NCBI GenBank assembly: GCA_937861115.1 | Contig: CALMBD010000247.1 | Coordinates: 1-43,948, forward strand | Origin: an uncultured Bacteroidota bacterium | GTDB lineage: Bacteria > Bacteroidota > Bacteroidia > Chitinophagales > Saprospiraceae | DNA length: 43,948 bases | Reading direction: 5' to 3' | Shown: positions 9,051 to 17,749 of the stretch, in pieces | Position numbering within the stretch: position 1 is the first letter of the stretch | How the letters are laid out: every line of letters starts with the position of its first letter | The notes under the pieces: model-generated | Seen by the model: only the letters and a program-made list of their open reading frames with translations | What the model was told of the DNA's origin: nothing | Databases searched by the model: none | Made by a program: the position numbers and the translations under genes

Positions 9051-10028
9051 ATGGATACACTGCAAATAAATAATATCCTCGTACCGATCGACTTTTCCGA
9101 GGCATCGCTCAATGCGCTGGATACGGCGGCGGCCATGGCCAAACGCCACGACGCCAGACTGACCCTGCTCCACGTTATCAACGAGAACTTGCTTTCCTAC
9201 GGTCATTTTGAGGTATTGCCCATCACTTCTCCCGTGCTGGAGATCATGCACGACGAGGCCAAAGACACGGTGACCCAAATCGCGGCAGGGGTGAAAGACA
9301 AGTACGGTATCGAGGTGATCTGCGACACGACGCATGGTTTTGTCCCGCCGGAGATATGCAAATATGCCGAAAAAGCATCGGCTGACCTGATGGTGATGGG
9401 CACGCACGGCGCCTCTGGGTTTCGGGAGTTTTTTATCGGCACCAATGCTTTTGCAGTCGTAAAACACGCACCCTGCCCCGTGCTGACCGTGCCGCCCAAC
9501 CGGAAGTGGGAATCGTTTTCCAACATCCTGTTCCCCGTGCGGAACACCGTCGGCGCCCTGGAGAAATACGCCTTCCTGCGCAAGATCATCCGCTGCAACA
9601 ACGCCACGCTCCTCGTGCTGGGACTGCCCGAAACTAGCCGGCCGGACTCAAAAAACTGGGTGGACGACAACGTGCGCAGGCTAAAAAGCGACCTGTCGTA
9701 CGACGGCGTGATTTGGCGAACAGAAATACTGGAAGCCACCGACCGGGCCGCTTCGGAGGTGCTGGAAACGGCGGCGCGCGAAGAGACCGACCTCATTGCC
9801 ATCACGGCCAGCCTGGACTACGACATCCGGGACTTTTTCATCGGGCCGTATACGCAGCAGATCGTGAACCACGCCAAAGTACCCGTACTCAGCATCCGCC
9901 CGGCGCCACTGCCCAACGACGCCCGGCAGGCCCTACAAACCATCCGGGCCGACTATGGTCCCGCCGTCCCCGGACTGAGCCTTCCATATACAGGCGCCGG
10001 CATGATATCTTCCGTCGAAACGCCATGA
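9051..10028 (+). CDS. Universal stress protein with two UspA domains
   Basis: A 325-residue cytoplasmic protein made of two tandem UspA folds. The first (residues about 1-145) has ILVPIDFSEASLNALDTAAAMA, the LTLLHV strand and an intact nucleotide-binding loop (GTHGASGFREFFIGTNA, the G-x2-G-x9-G-S/T pattern), so it should bind ATP. The second (about 155-285) keeps the fold (LIAITAS, FFIGPYTQQIVNHAKVPVLSI) but has lost the glycine pattern, so it is probably non-binding. Such tandem Usp proteins help survival under starvation or respiratory stress; the exact role here is inferred. The stop overlaps the start of the next small gene (ATGA), showing an operon. Confidence 0.9.
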   Translation: MDTLQINNILVPIDFSEASLNALDTAAAMAKRHDARLTLLHVINENLLSYGHFEVLPITSPVLEIMHDEAKDTVTQIAAGVKDKYGIEVICDTTHGFVPPEICKYAEKASADLMVMGTHGASGFREFFIGTNAFAVVKHAPCPVLTVPPNRKWESFSNILFPVRNTVGALEKYAFLRKIIRCNNATLLVLGLPETSRPDSKNWVDDNVRRLKSDLSYDGVIWRTEILEATDRAASEVLETAAREETDLIAITASLDYDIRDFFIGPYTQQIVNHAKVPVLSIRPAPLPNDARQALQTIRADYGPAVPGLSLPYTGAGMISSVETP

Positions 10029-10312
10029 GCAGGCTTTATTTCAGAACATTGAGCAAGGCGGTGAACCATTATGCGGATCAGGGTTATACCTTTCCGTTCG
10101 ACTTCTCCGACGGTTCAACTGCTCCGGCAAAATGGATCATCGTGGAAACCCACCGCTTCGAAGGGTTTTCCGACCCGTCGGATAATGCCGTTTTATACGT
10201 CCTGGAGCACCAAAACGGCCTGGACCAGGGTATTATCATCGACGTGTACGGGGCCAACCGGGATGAGCGGATCAGCCGGTTTATTCAGCGTATACCCAGG
10301 CTTTTTGTTTGA
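10025..10312 (+). CDS. Small protein of unknown function, coupled to the universal stress gene
   Basis: A 95-residue ORF starting at the ATG that overlaps the stop of the stress-protein gene by four bases (ATGA), and ending about 20 nt before the likely start of the APC permease. The protein begins MSRLYFRTLSKAVNHYADQG and contains FDFSDGS, WIIVETHRFEG and a run of alternating hydrophobic residues typical of a small alpha/beta fold. It has no signal peptide or membrane helix. I do not recognise a family. Tight coupling on both sides supports its being real and working with the Usp or the permease. Confidence 0.7.
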   Translation: MSRLYFRTLSKAVNHYADQGYTFPFDFSDGSTAPAKWIIVETHRFEGFSDPSDNAVLYVLEHQNGLDQGIIIDVYGANRDERISRFIQRIPRLFV

Positions 10313-10332
10313 CCAACCGTTTATTCTTGATT

Positions 10333-12081
10333 ATGACCTCCGTTCCGCATCCCAAAAAACTCAGTGAATTGCAAGCCACGGCTATCTGTGGCAACGACAT
10401 CAGTTCGTCCTGCCTGTATGTATCGGCGCTGACGATCCTGTATGCCGGCCAGTATGCCTGGATTTCGCTGCTCGTGGTAGCCTTCGTGCTGTTTCTCTTC
10501 CGGCGGATATACGGAGAGGTGGTCGGCGCACTGCCGCTCAACGGCGGCGCCTACAACGCCCTGCTGAACACCACTTCCAAACAAATGGCATCGGCCGCCG
10601 CCTGCCTGACGATCCTGTCGTACATGGCGACGGCGGTTATTTCCGCCAATGAGGCCATGCACTACCTGCACCGCATGGCTGCCATGTTGCCGGTGGAAGC
10701 GGCCACGATTGCATTGCTGGCGGCATTCATGGGGCTGGCCCTGATCGGCATCGGCGAGTCGGCCATCGTGGCGGTCGTTATTTTTATCACCCACCTCGCT
10801 TCCCTGCTGCTGCTGGTATTGGCAGGCGGCTGGTTTTTGCTGCACAACGGTACGGCTATCTTTACGGCCAACTGGGAACTTCCGGTGGTTTCGGGCAACT
10901 TCACGACTGCCCTGTTCCTCGGCTTCTCGGCAGCCATGCTGGGTATTTCGGGTTTTGAAAGTTCGGCCAATTTTGTGGAAGAACAGCAGGCGGGCGTATT
11001 TCGGAAAACACTGCGCAACATGTGGGCGGTGGTGAGTTTTTTCAACCCGGTTATTGCGCTGCTCGCGCTTTGCATTATCCCGCTGGCACATGTCGGTGAG
11101 CACCGGGAGTCGCTGCTGGCCTTCATCGGCGATACCGCCGGCGGCAACTGGCTGGGGTGGCTGATCTCGGTGGATGCCGTGCTGGTATTGAGCGGTGCGG
11201 TACTCACCTCCTATGTGGGCGTCACCGGCCTTGTCGAGCGCATCACGCTCGACCGCGTGTTACCCAATTTCTTCCTGGCGAAAAACCGGCGCGGGGTCAA
11301 TTACCGGATCGTGATCGGGTTTTTCATCCTTTGTGTGTCGGTACTGTTTGCCACCGGGGGCGACCTGGGCGCCCTTGCCGGCGTTTATACCTTTTCATTT
11401 CTGGCGGTCATGACCCTTTTCGGGCTGGGCAACCTGCTCCTGAAGATCAAGCGCGCCAAACTGCCGCGCCCGGTGCGTGCCCATCCCCTGGCGGTGGTCG
11501 CCGCCATCGGTTTCGTGGTGGCCGCTTTTTATGGAAATGCCCTGCTTAACCCCAGTTCGCTGCTGGTATTTTTCCAATACCTGTTGCCGGCGCTGGGCTT
11601 TATCGTGATCATGCTCAACCGCGGGCGGATCGTGCGTGTGCTGCTGTACACCCTCGAATACCTGTACCGCCCCGTGCGGCATTTCGTCGTGGTGAGCAGC
11701 CATTACCTGCAAAAAATGCTCGAAAAGATCAACTCTCAGGAGTTCGTATTTTTCACAAAAGGCGACAACGTGGCGGTACTCAACCGGGTACTGCAGTACG
11801 TGGAGAACAATGAAAAGGCGGGAAAACTCAAGATCGTGACCATCATGCAGCCCGGACAAACCTGTAACGAACCGCTCCGGAAAGACCTCGAAGTGCTGGA
11901 CCGCGCCTATCCGGAAGTCCGCATCGAATACCTCGAAATCGAAGGCCAATTCGGCCCCGAACTCATCGAGGAATTGTCAACACGCTGGGGCATCCCCAAA
12001 AACTTTATGTTCATCGGCTCGCCCGGCGACCGTTTCCCCTACCAGGTATCCGAACTGGGCGGTGTTCGGCTGATCATTTGA
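10333..12081 (+). CDS. APC-superfamily permease with soluble C-terminal domain
   Basis: An integral inner-membrane transporter of 582 residues from this ATG. A TTG at 10309, overlapping the previous stop, is an alternative start that adds eight residues. The N-terminal motif LSELQATAICGNDISSSCLYVSAL and the YGEVVGALPLNGGAYNALLN segment are typical of amino acid/polyamine/organocation permeases. About twelve hydrophobic segments follow to residue 440. The last 140 or so residues are hydrophilic (TKGDNVAVLNRVLQYVENNEKAG) and look like a cytosolic regulatory domain. The substrate cannot be told from sequence. It sits in a stress-protein operon under a Crp-type operator. Confidence 0.87.
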   Translation: MTSVPHPKKLSELQATAICGNDISSSCLYVSALTILYAGQYAWISLLVVAFVLFLFRRIYGEVVGALPLNGGAYNALLNTTSKQMASAAACLTILSYMATAVISANEAMHYLHRMAAMLPVEAATIALLAAFMGLALIGIGESAIVAVVIFITHLASLLLLVLAGGWFLLHNGTAIFTANWELPVVSGNFTTALFLGFSAAMLGISGFESSANFVEEQQAGVFRKTLRNMWAVVSFFNPVIALLALCIIPLAHVGEHRESLLAFIGDTAGGNWLGWLISVDAVLVLSGAVLTSYVGVTGLVERITLDRVLPNFFLAKNRRGVNYRIVIGFFILCVSVLFATGGDLGALAGVYTFSFLAVMTLFGLGNLLLKIKRAKLPRPVRAHPLAVVAAIGFVVAAFYGNALLNPSSLLVFFQYLLPALGFIVIMLNRGRIVRVLLYTLEYLYRPVRHFVVVSSHYLQKMLEKINSQEFVFFTKGDNVAVLNRVLQYVENNEKAGKLKIVTIMQPGQTCNEPLRKDLEVLDRAYPEVRIEYLEIEGQFGPELIEELSTRWGIPKNFMFIGSPGDRFPYQVSELGGVRLII

Positions 12082-12123
12082 TCTTTTTGTGTATTTTCAC
12101 CAAAAAAGGTCCGGAAAAATTGC

Positions 12124-12147
12124 GAAACCTGATTTTGGTCAGGTTTC
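12124..12147. promoter_or_regulatory. Crp/Fnr-type operator, copy 2
   Basis: The palindrome GAAACCTGA-N6-TCAGGTTTC is a perfect 9-bp inverted repeat with the same core and 6-nt spacer as the site at 8972-8995. The upstream flank CCGGAAAAATTGC also matches copy 1 (CCGAAAAAACTGC). It precedes the GNAT-nitrilase gene by 46 nt and its -7-like box by 17 nt. Confidence 0.65.
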
Positions 12148-12164
12148 AGGGATTTGTCAGTCCC

Positions 12165-12172
12165 GACCTTTG
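12165..12172 (+). promoter_or_regulatory. Candidate -7 box for the GNAT-nitrilase gene
   Basis: GACCTTTG is 17 nt downstream of the operator, exactly as GATTTTTG is at the stress-protein promoter, and 21 nt before the ATG at 12194. It departs from TAnnTTTG at the first position, like its partner. Confidence 0.4.
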
Positions 12173-12193
12173 ACCTGAATAAAAAATCAATCT

Positions 12194-13771
12194 ATGGATA
12201 TTGTAAATATACGCCCGCTGCGTTCGGGCGATTATGAAGGGCTTAAATCATGTATGGTAAGTTCATATGCGCAAATGCCGGAAGCATACTGGAAGGAGCC
12301 CCAGATCAACAAGTTGCTGAGCATTTTTCCGGAAGGCCAGTTTGTGATAACGATCAACGAGCAAATCGTGGGTTGTGCGCTGACGATCATCGTGCGGTAC
12401 GATCGCTTTGGCGACAACCACACCTACCGCGAGATCACCGGCAACTACACCTTCTCCACCCATGATCCCGACGGCGATACGCTTTACGGCATCGATGTGT
12501 TTGTCCACCCGGAGTTCAGGGGCCGCCGCCTCGGTCGCCGGCTCTATGATGCCCGCAAGGAATTATGCGAACAACTCAACCTGTCGGGTATCGTCTTTGG
12601 CGGCCGGATACCCAATTACCACGAACATGCGGACACCCTTTCGCCGCGCGCCTATATTGAAAAGGTGAAAAACAAGGAATTGCAGGACGCGACGCTCAAT
12701 TTCCAGTTGTCCAACGATTTTCACGTGCGCAAGGTGCTGCACGGGTACCTGCCGGGTGATGAGGAGTCGAAAGACGTCGGCACCCTGTTGCGCTGGGACA
12801 ATATTTACTACACCCCGCCCGCGTCCAAAGGCGACAAGGTCACCAAGCCGGTGGTGCGACTTGGGCTGGTGCAGTGGCAAATGCGCCCGTACCGCACGCC
12901 GGAAGAGTTGTTTGAACAAATGGAATACTTTGTCGATGCGGTGTCGGGCTATCGCAGCGACTTTGCCCTGTTTCCCGAGTTTTTTAACGCGCCGCTCATG
13001 GCCCAGTACAATGCCCTTCCGGAAGGGGAGGCGATCAGGGCCCTCGCAGAATATACCGACTCCATCCGGGAAAAGTTTGCCGAACTGGCAGTGGGCTACA
13101 ACATCAACATCATCACGGGGAGCATGCCCTTGCTGCGCAACGGCGACCTGTACAATGTGGGCTACCTGTGCCACCGCGATGGCAGTGTGGAGGAATACGA
13201 GAAACTGCACGTCACGCCGGACGAGGTCAAATGCTGGGGGCTCAAGGGCGGCAATAAACTGCGCACGTTCGATACGGACTGCGGCAAGATCGGCATCCTG
13301 ATCTGCTACGACGTGGAGTTTCCGGAACTGCCGCGACTGCTGGCTGCCGAAGGCATGAACATCCTTTTTGTGCCGTTCCTGACCGATACCCAAAACGGTT
13401 TTTCGAGGGTACAACTCTGCGCCCGCGCCCGGGCGATAGAAAACGAGTGTTTTGTGGCCATTGCCGGCAGTGTCGGCAACCTGCCCAAAGTGCACAATAT
13501 GGATATGCAGTATGCCCAAAGCGCCGTATTCACCCCCTGCGATTTTGCGTTTCCGGTCAACGGTATCAAGGCAGAGGCGACACCCAACACCGAGATGCTC
13601 GTCGTGGCCGATGTCGACCTCGAACTGCTGCACGACCTTCGGCACTCGGGCAGTGTGCGCAACCTGAAAGACCGGCGGACGGATTTGTTTAAAATTGAAT
13701 TCAACAGAAAAAACATGCAGTCAAACGGGGTGCCGTCGGCGCCGCCGGTGCTCGACGATAACATGGCCTAG
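12194..13771 (+). CDS. GNAT acetyltransferase fused to a carbon-nitrogen hydrolase
   Basis: A 525-residue cytoplasmic two-domain enzyme. Residues about 1-210 are a GNAT N-acetyltransferase; the acetyl-CoA loop is HPEFRGRRLGRRLYD at 105-119. Residues 220-500 are a nitrilase-superfamily hydrolase with a complete Glu-Lys-Cys triad: E262 (FPEFFNAPLM), K337 (EYEKLHVTPDE) and C371 (ILICYDVEFPEL). This fusion is a known family, but its substrates are not firmly established; amide cleavage plus acylation of an amine or amino acid is the expected chemistry. It has its own promoter region with the Crp-type palindrome shared with the stress-protein gene. The glycosyltransferase-like gene follows 80 nt later. 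Confidence 0.9.
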   Translation: MDIVNIRPLRSGDYEGLKSCMVSSYAQMPEAYWKEPQINKLLSIFPEGQFVITINEQIVGCALTIIVRYDRFGDNHTYREITGNYTFSTHDPDGDTLYGIDVFVHPEFRGRRLGRRLYDARKELCEQLNLSGIVFGGRIPNYHEHADTLSPRAYIEKVKNKELQDATLNFQLSNDFHVRKVLHGYLPGDEESKDVGTLLRWDNIYYTPPASKGDKVTKPVVRLGLVQWQMRPYRTPEELFEQMEYFVDAVSGYRSDFALFPEFFNAPLMAQYNALPEGEAIRALAEYTDSIREKFAELAVGYNINIITGSMPLLRNGDLYNVGYLCHRDGSVEEYEKLHVTPDEVKCWGLKGGNKLRTFDTDCGKIGILICYDVEFPELPRLLAAEGMNILFVPFLTDTQNGFSRVQLCARARAIENECFVAIAGSVGNLPKVHNMDMQYAQSAVFTPCDFAFPVNGIKAEATPNTEMLVVADVDLELLHDLRHSGSVRNLKDRRTDLFKIEFNRKNMQSNGVPSAPPVLDDNMA

Positions 13772-13851
13772 GCCTGTATCAATATGCGTCATCCTGGGTT
13801 TTTTTTCTGCGCTATCTGCGGGAAATAAATCCAGGTCTTAACACCAGAAAA

Positions 13852-15078
13852 ATGTCAATAAATCTTGGAATCGGATTTGTAACCGGTAGGAAACACTTTC
13901 AAAACGTTTTAAAAACATACGTCAATAACTGGCTCGAATACGGGCTGATCAAAGACGCCTCGGTAAGGCTCCATTTGTTTGTGGCCTACGACCTCAAATA
14001 CCACGATACCCTGGTCAGTGATTATAAAAACATACCGCCGGAGGTAGCCCGGATGATCGACTCCATCAATTTTTATGGAAAAGCCGAAGTGGATGCCGAA
14101 ATAAAAGACCTGAAAGCGGCCGGAACCATCAACGACAGCGAAGCAGAGATCATTTTCGGGGAAGGCTATGCCAAAAAAAGAAACGTGGTGACCTATTTCG
14201 CCGTGAAACACAAGATGGACAAACTCCTGTTCATCGACGACGACGAATACCCCGTCGCAACCCTGAAAAAGGCAGACCGAAAATGCATCTGGATGGGTCA
14301 AAGCGTCGTGGGAACCCATCTGAAATACAACGACGACGCCAACATCACACACGGCCACCACTGCGGATACATTTCCCCGATACCGTATATCGAGTTCAAC
14401 GACGTCATGACCGAAGGCGATTTCAGGCTGTTTATCGAAGCCATCAGCAACGATATTATTTCCTGGGACAGTCTTGTTACCCTCATAAAACAATACAAAT
14501 GCGTGAGTTATGCCGATGACGACATCATAAACGACGCCATTGTCACAGAGGTGCAGGAAGCAAACGGGATGAAGTTTATTTCGGGGTCGAACCTGTGTTT
14601 TAACCTGAAAAAAACCAAAAACCTGCCCCCCTTCTACAACCCGCCGGGCGCCAGGGGCGAAGACACCTTTATGAGCACCACGCTCTCGGATCTGAAAGTA
14701 TTGAAGGTGCCCTGCTATACTTTCCACGACGGGTTTTCCATGTACAAAAACATTCTGAACGGCGTGATTCCCAGTACCCTCGAAGCCATGGACGGCAATA
14801 CACCCGCCAACCAAAAGCGGTTTCTGCACGCCACCATCGGCTGGATCCGGTACAAACCCCTGCTGGTTTATATCACCCGGAGGGCGGAATATCCAAAGAT
14901 CATGGAAGAAATACGGGTTAAACTCAATAAAAGCATCCCCAAACTAAACGCCTTTTTCAACACCACGGGTTTTCTCAAAGTGCTGCGCGAGTTTGAATAC
15001 TTTAGCAAGCATGTTGAAAAACACTTTGAGGATTTTGAAGAGACCAAACGCGTATGGGCCAAACTGATGCGGGCCTGA
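13852..15078 (+). CDS. Glycosyltransferase-like protein (GT-A type DxD motif)
   Basis: A 408-residue soluble protein. The pattern suggests a GT-A nucleotide-sugar transferase: an N-terminal strand (LGIGFVTGRKHFQNVLKTYVNNW), then KMDKLLFIDDDEYPV, where the DDD is a good DxD metal/UDP-binding motif. Further on are RGEDTFMSTTL (the acidic catalytic-loop position) and CYTFHDGFSMY (a histidine that could bind the metal). The C-terminal 100 residues are helical and basic. I cannot name a family or acceptor, and no other glycan gene is adjacent. It sits between the GNAT-nitrilase and the hibernation-factor genes on the same strand. Confidence 0.6.
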   Translation: MSINLGIGFVTGRKHFQNVLKTYVNNWLEYGLIKDASVRLHLFVAYDLKYHDTLVSDYKNIPPEVARMIDSINFYGKAEVDAEIKDLKAAGTINDSEAEIIFGEGYAKKRNVVTYFAVKHKMDKLLFIDDDEYPVATLKKADRKCIWMGQSVVGTHLKYNDDANITHGHHCGYISPIPYIEFNDVMTEGDFRLFIEAISNDIISWDSLVTLIKQYKCVSYADDDIINDAIVTEVQEANGMKFISGSNLCFNLKKTKNLPPFYNPPGARGEDTFMSTTLSDLKVLKVPCYTFHDGFSMYKNILNGVIPSTLEAMDGNTPANQKRFLHATIGWIRYKPLLVYITRRAEYPKIMEEIRVKLNKSIPKLNAFFNTTGFLKVLREFEYFSKHVEKHFEDFEETKRVWAKLMRA

Positions 15079-15115
15079 ATTACATTTCCAGTAAACTGTT
15101 TTAAAACCATCTAAT

Positions 15116-15403
15116 ATGGATTTCATATATCAAACAATCCACTTCAAGGGAAGTGACGACCTCGAACAATTTACCCGCAAAAAGATGAATCGCATCTTCC
15201 ATAAAAACACGGACATCCTGCGGGCCGAAGTGACGCTTTCGGAAGGCGCGAACGGGAGTGTGGAAAACCAGATCTGTGAGATCAGGCTGGAGGTGCCGGG
15301 CGATACGATTTTTGTGAAAAAGAACGCCGCCACCTATGAACAGGCCATTCGCTCGGCGGTAGAAGCCGTGCTGAAGATCACCCGCCGGAATAAAAAGGGA
15401 TAA
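15116..15403 (+). CDS. hpf: Short HPF/RaiA ribosome hibernation factor
   Basis: A 95-residue protein matching the sigma-54 modulation / S30AE family. It shows the expected beta-alpha-beta order: FIYQTIHFKGSDDLEQFTRKKMNRIF, then AEVTLSEG, then ICEIRLEVPGDTIFVKKNAATYEQAIRSAVEAVLKIT. Short HPF binds the decoding centre of idle ribosomes and helps form 100S dimers or inactive 70S. There is no long C-terminal dimerisation extension. Its place downstream of stress genes fits a stationary-phase role, though I see no Crp-type palindrome in its own 37-nt leader. Confidence 0.85.
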   Translation: MDFIYQTIHFKGSDDLEQFTRKKMNRIFHKNTDILRAEVTLSEGANGSVENQICEIRLEVPGDTIFVKKNAATYEQAIRSAVEAVLKITRRNKKG

Positions 15404-15513
15404 AAAGCAGACACTATAACGATCCTCAATCACCCGCTCACTGGGCAGGGGTGCACAATTTGTGCTACACGAAGGGGCGCAAAAACGAATAATCGTCCGA
15501 AATTGCGCGCCGT

Positions 15514-16761
15514 ATGGATACTTTTCAACTCGTCACCCTGCTTATTGTGTTGTGCGCCGGACTGGCGTATCTCAACCACCGGCTCATTCGGCTGCCCAAT
15601 GTGATCGGTCTGCTCGTGTTGTCGCTGGCGTTGTCTACCGTTGTCTGGACCAGCAACCACATTTTCCACCTGCGGCTGGCCGAAAGGCTCGAAAATGTAA
15701 TCGTGCACCTCGATTTCAGCAAGGCACTGCTGGAGGTGATGCTGTCGTTCATGCTCTTTGCCGGGTCTTTCCACTCGGATACGGACGCCATCCGCAAGGA
15801 GGCAAAGTCCATCGGGATCATGGCCGTACTGGGCACTTTGCTGAAAACGGTCGTTGTCGCCGGCATGCTCTACTGGTGCTCCCGCTGGCTGGGCATGCCC
15901 CTGGAACTGATCCACTGCATGCTGTTCGGCGCCCTGATCGCACCTACCGATCCCATTGCAGTGCTGGGTATCCTGAACCGCACCAAAGTGCCGGAACGCA
16001 TCAAGACCAATATCATCGGGGAATCGCTGTTCAACGACGGGGTGGGCATCGTGGTGTTTCTTACCATTCTGGAGATCATGGAAACCGGCACCGAGATGTT
16101 TACCGTCGGCAGTATTGCGGTGCTGTTTATCCGGGAGGCGATCGGCGGCATATTGCTCGGCGTAGCCCTGGGTTATGGCGCCTACCGGCTGCTCAAATCG
16201 ATCGACGACTACGAAACGGAGGTGCTGATCACGCTGGCCGTCGTCATGGGCGGCTATATGGTGGCCGATCTGCTGCATATCTCCGGACCGCTGGCTATGG
16301 TAGTAGCGGGCCTGATTACGGGCGCCAAAACCGTCCGCCAGAAAACCATGAGCGCCACGACGGAAATGTACATGGACCAGTTTTGGGAGCTGGTAGACAT
16401 GGGCCTGAATGCCATTTTGTTCCTGCTCATCGGCCTGCGCCTCGTTGGCCTGGCCTTCAGCGGGCAACTGCTGCTGCTGGGCATTGTAGCCATTGTTATC
16501 GTGCTGCTCGCGCGTTTCATCACGGTCAAACTGCTGTCGTCCGTTTTTCACAAGATCGTAGCCACCACGCCGCGCGAACAGATGATCGTCGTGTGGAGCG
16601 GCCTGAAAGGCGGACTTTCGCTGGCTATGGCGCTATCCATCCCCAACCTGCCCGCAAAAGAACCGATTGTGTTTATCACCTACGCCATTGTCTTGTTCTC
16701 CATCATTGTACAGGGCCTGAGTATCGAATGGGTGGCGCGGCGGTATACGAGCGAAGGATAA
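15514..16761 (+). CDS. NhaP-type cation:proton antiporter (CPA1)
   Basis: A 415-residue inner-membrane protein with about twelve hydrophobic segments and no cytosolic extension. Diagnostic CPA1 motifs are FGALIAPTDPIAVLGIL, with the conserved Asp of the ion path, and GESLFNDGVGIVVF, with the second conserved Asp. The late WSGLKGGLSLAMALSIP motif is also present. It should exchange Na+ (or K+) for H+ and serve pH and salt homeostasis. It follows the HPF gene by 110 nt, in which a 13-bp palindrome (GCACAA-T-TTGTGC at 15453-15465) is the only visible signal. Confidence 0.9.
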   Translation: MDTFQLVTLLIVLCAGLAYLNHRLIRLPNVIGLLVLSLALSTVVWTSNHIFHLRLAERLENVIVHLDFSKALLEVMLSFMLFAGSFHSDTDAIRKEAKSIGIMAVLGTLLKTVVVAGMLYWCSRWLGMPLELIHCMLFGALIAPTDPIAVLGILNRTKVPERIKTNIIGESLFNDGVGIVVFLTILEIMETGTEMFTVGSIAVLFIREAIGGILLGVALGYGAYRLLKSIDDYETEVLITLAVVMGGYMVADLLHISGPLAMVVAGLITGAKTVRQKTMSATTEMYMDQFWELVDMGLNAILFLLIGLRLVGLAFSGQLLLLGIVAIVIVLLARFITVKLLSSVFHKIVATTPREQMIVVWSGLKGGLSLAMALSIPNLPAKEPIVFITYAIVLFSIIVQGLSIEWVARRYTSEG

Positions 16762-16785
16762 CTCAGGACCCGCGAGGGGAAGGTC

Positions 16786-16813
16786 CGAACGAGGCACAGC
16801 CTCGCTCGAGCGG
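16786..16813. repeat. CGAGGC palindromic repeat, copy A
   Basis: CGAACGAGGC-ACA-GCCTCGCTCGAGCGGG: a perfect 6-bp stem with a 3-nt loop plus a shared tail. It fills the gap between the convergent stops of the antiporter and hydrolase genes and could serve as a bidirectional end signal. It is one of six family members in the window. Confidence 0.75.
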
Positions 16814-16821
16814 GCCAACCG

Positions 16822-17640
16822 TCATTGCATCAAAAAGGACAACACTTTTCCGGCAAATTCCGGTGTCCAGGCGGATGTGTTGTGGTTGCCGGGCACTTCG
16901 ACAAATGTAGCATTCGGGATCAGCAATTGCAAATCCGAACCTTTTCCGTTATCGGTATCCTGATCGCCGCAAATGATGAGGACCGGCAGGGTCAGCCTGG
17001 CCAATTCTTCCGCTGAAGTAGACGGTTGTTCTTTTTGCTGACAGGCCAATACCAGCGGATTCAACCCCTTTTGTGCGATGTATTTCCGGAACCCTTCGTA
17101 GCCCGGAATGGTATCGTTCATCAAGGCATGGTAAAAACCGATTCGCCTGGGCCATTCGGGGTTGGTGAAATCGGCGCCCATCCCGCCGATAACCGCCCGT
17201 TTACATCCCTTGTCGCGTACCAGCAGGCTTGCCAAGATGATGGAGCCCCTGGAATAACCCACCGCGTCATATTCCCTGATTCCCAAAAAGCGGAGCAGGC
17301 CGATCAGGTCTTTCGCTTCCGCATTATTGGCGTAGGCCTCCGGCACCGTCGGCTGATCGGACAAACCGTTTCCCCGCAGGTCGGGCATAATGACCATGAA
17401 CCCGTGTGCCAGCAGACTGTCTGTCAGCGGTTTATATTTCCAGTCGCTGCCGGAACCGGTGAACCCGTGAATCAATAACACCGGTTTGCCCCGGCCTTTT
17501 ACTTCGTAATGGATTTTTACGCTGTCAAAAGAGGTGAAGTAACCCGAACTGTCGCTTTGCGCCCGGGCAGCATACGCGGACAACAAGCACAGAAGGGCAA
17601 GGACGGGAATCAGCCGGGATGTTTTCAAGGTGTATGTCAT
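16822..17640 (-). CDS. Exported alpha/beta hydrolase
   Basis: A 272-residue serine hydrolase starting at the ATG ending at 17640; an open frame continues upstream, but it reads through repeat DNA and lacks a signal peptide. Residues 1-28 are a signal peptide (LIPVLALLCLLSAYAARAQ). HGFTGSG at 58-64 gives the oxyanion region, S130 in GYSRGS is the nucleophile, D226 or D228 (CGDQDTD) the acid, and H253 (GNHNTS) the base, so the triad is complete. The substrate is unknown; the nearest families include epoxide hydrolases and lactonases. It lies between palindromic repeats on both sides. Confidence 0.87.
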   Translation of the reverse strand: MTYTLKTSRLIPVLALLCLLSAYAARAQSDSSGYFTSFDSVKIHYEVKGRGKPVLLIHGFTGSGSDWKYKPLTDSLLAHGFMVIMPDLRGNGLSDQPTVPEAYANNAEAKDLIGLLRFLGIREYDAVGYSRGSIILASLLVRDKGCKRAVIGGMGADFTNPEWPRRIGFYHALMNDTIPGYEGFRKYIAQKGLNPLVLACQQKEQPSTSAEELARLTLPVLIICGDQDTDNGKGSDLQLLIPNATFVEVPGNHNTSAWTPEFAGKVLSFLMQ

Positions 17641-17672
17641 TTTAGATTGGCCTGATGTCTTGAAAGCGGATG

Positions 17673-17735
17673 GTTCGAACGAGGTACAGCCTCGCTTAAT
17701 CGGTTTCGAACGAGGCGCAGCCTCGCTCGAGCAGG
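17673..17735. repeat. CGAGGC palindromic repeat, copies B and C in tandem
   Basis: Two members lie head to tail: TTCGAACGAGGTACAGCCTCGC (B, from about 17674) and TTCGAACGAGGCGCAGCCTCGC (C, from about 17705). Copy B has one stem mismatch (T for C). They occupy the leader between the DoxX stop at 17750 and the hydrolase start at 17640. Tandem duplication suggests the unit is mobile or prone to slippage. Confidence 0.75.
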
Positions 17736-17749
17736 TGGGTAATTGTCTA

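Noticed and set aside
15430-16551. A 373-codon minus-strand open frame rich in Gln and His
   Set aside because: It is the reverse of the antiporter gene, whose motifs are unmistakable; the composition is that of a shadow frame.
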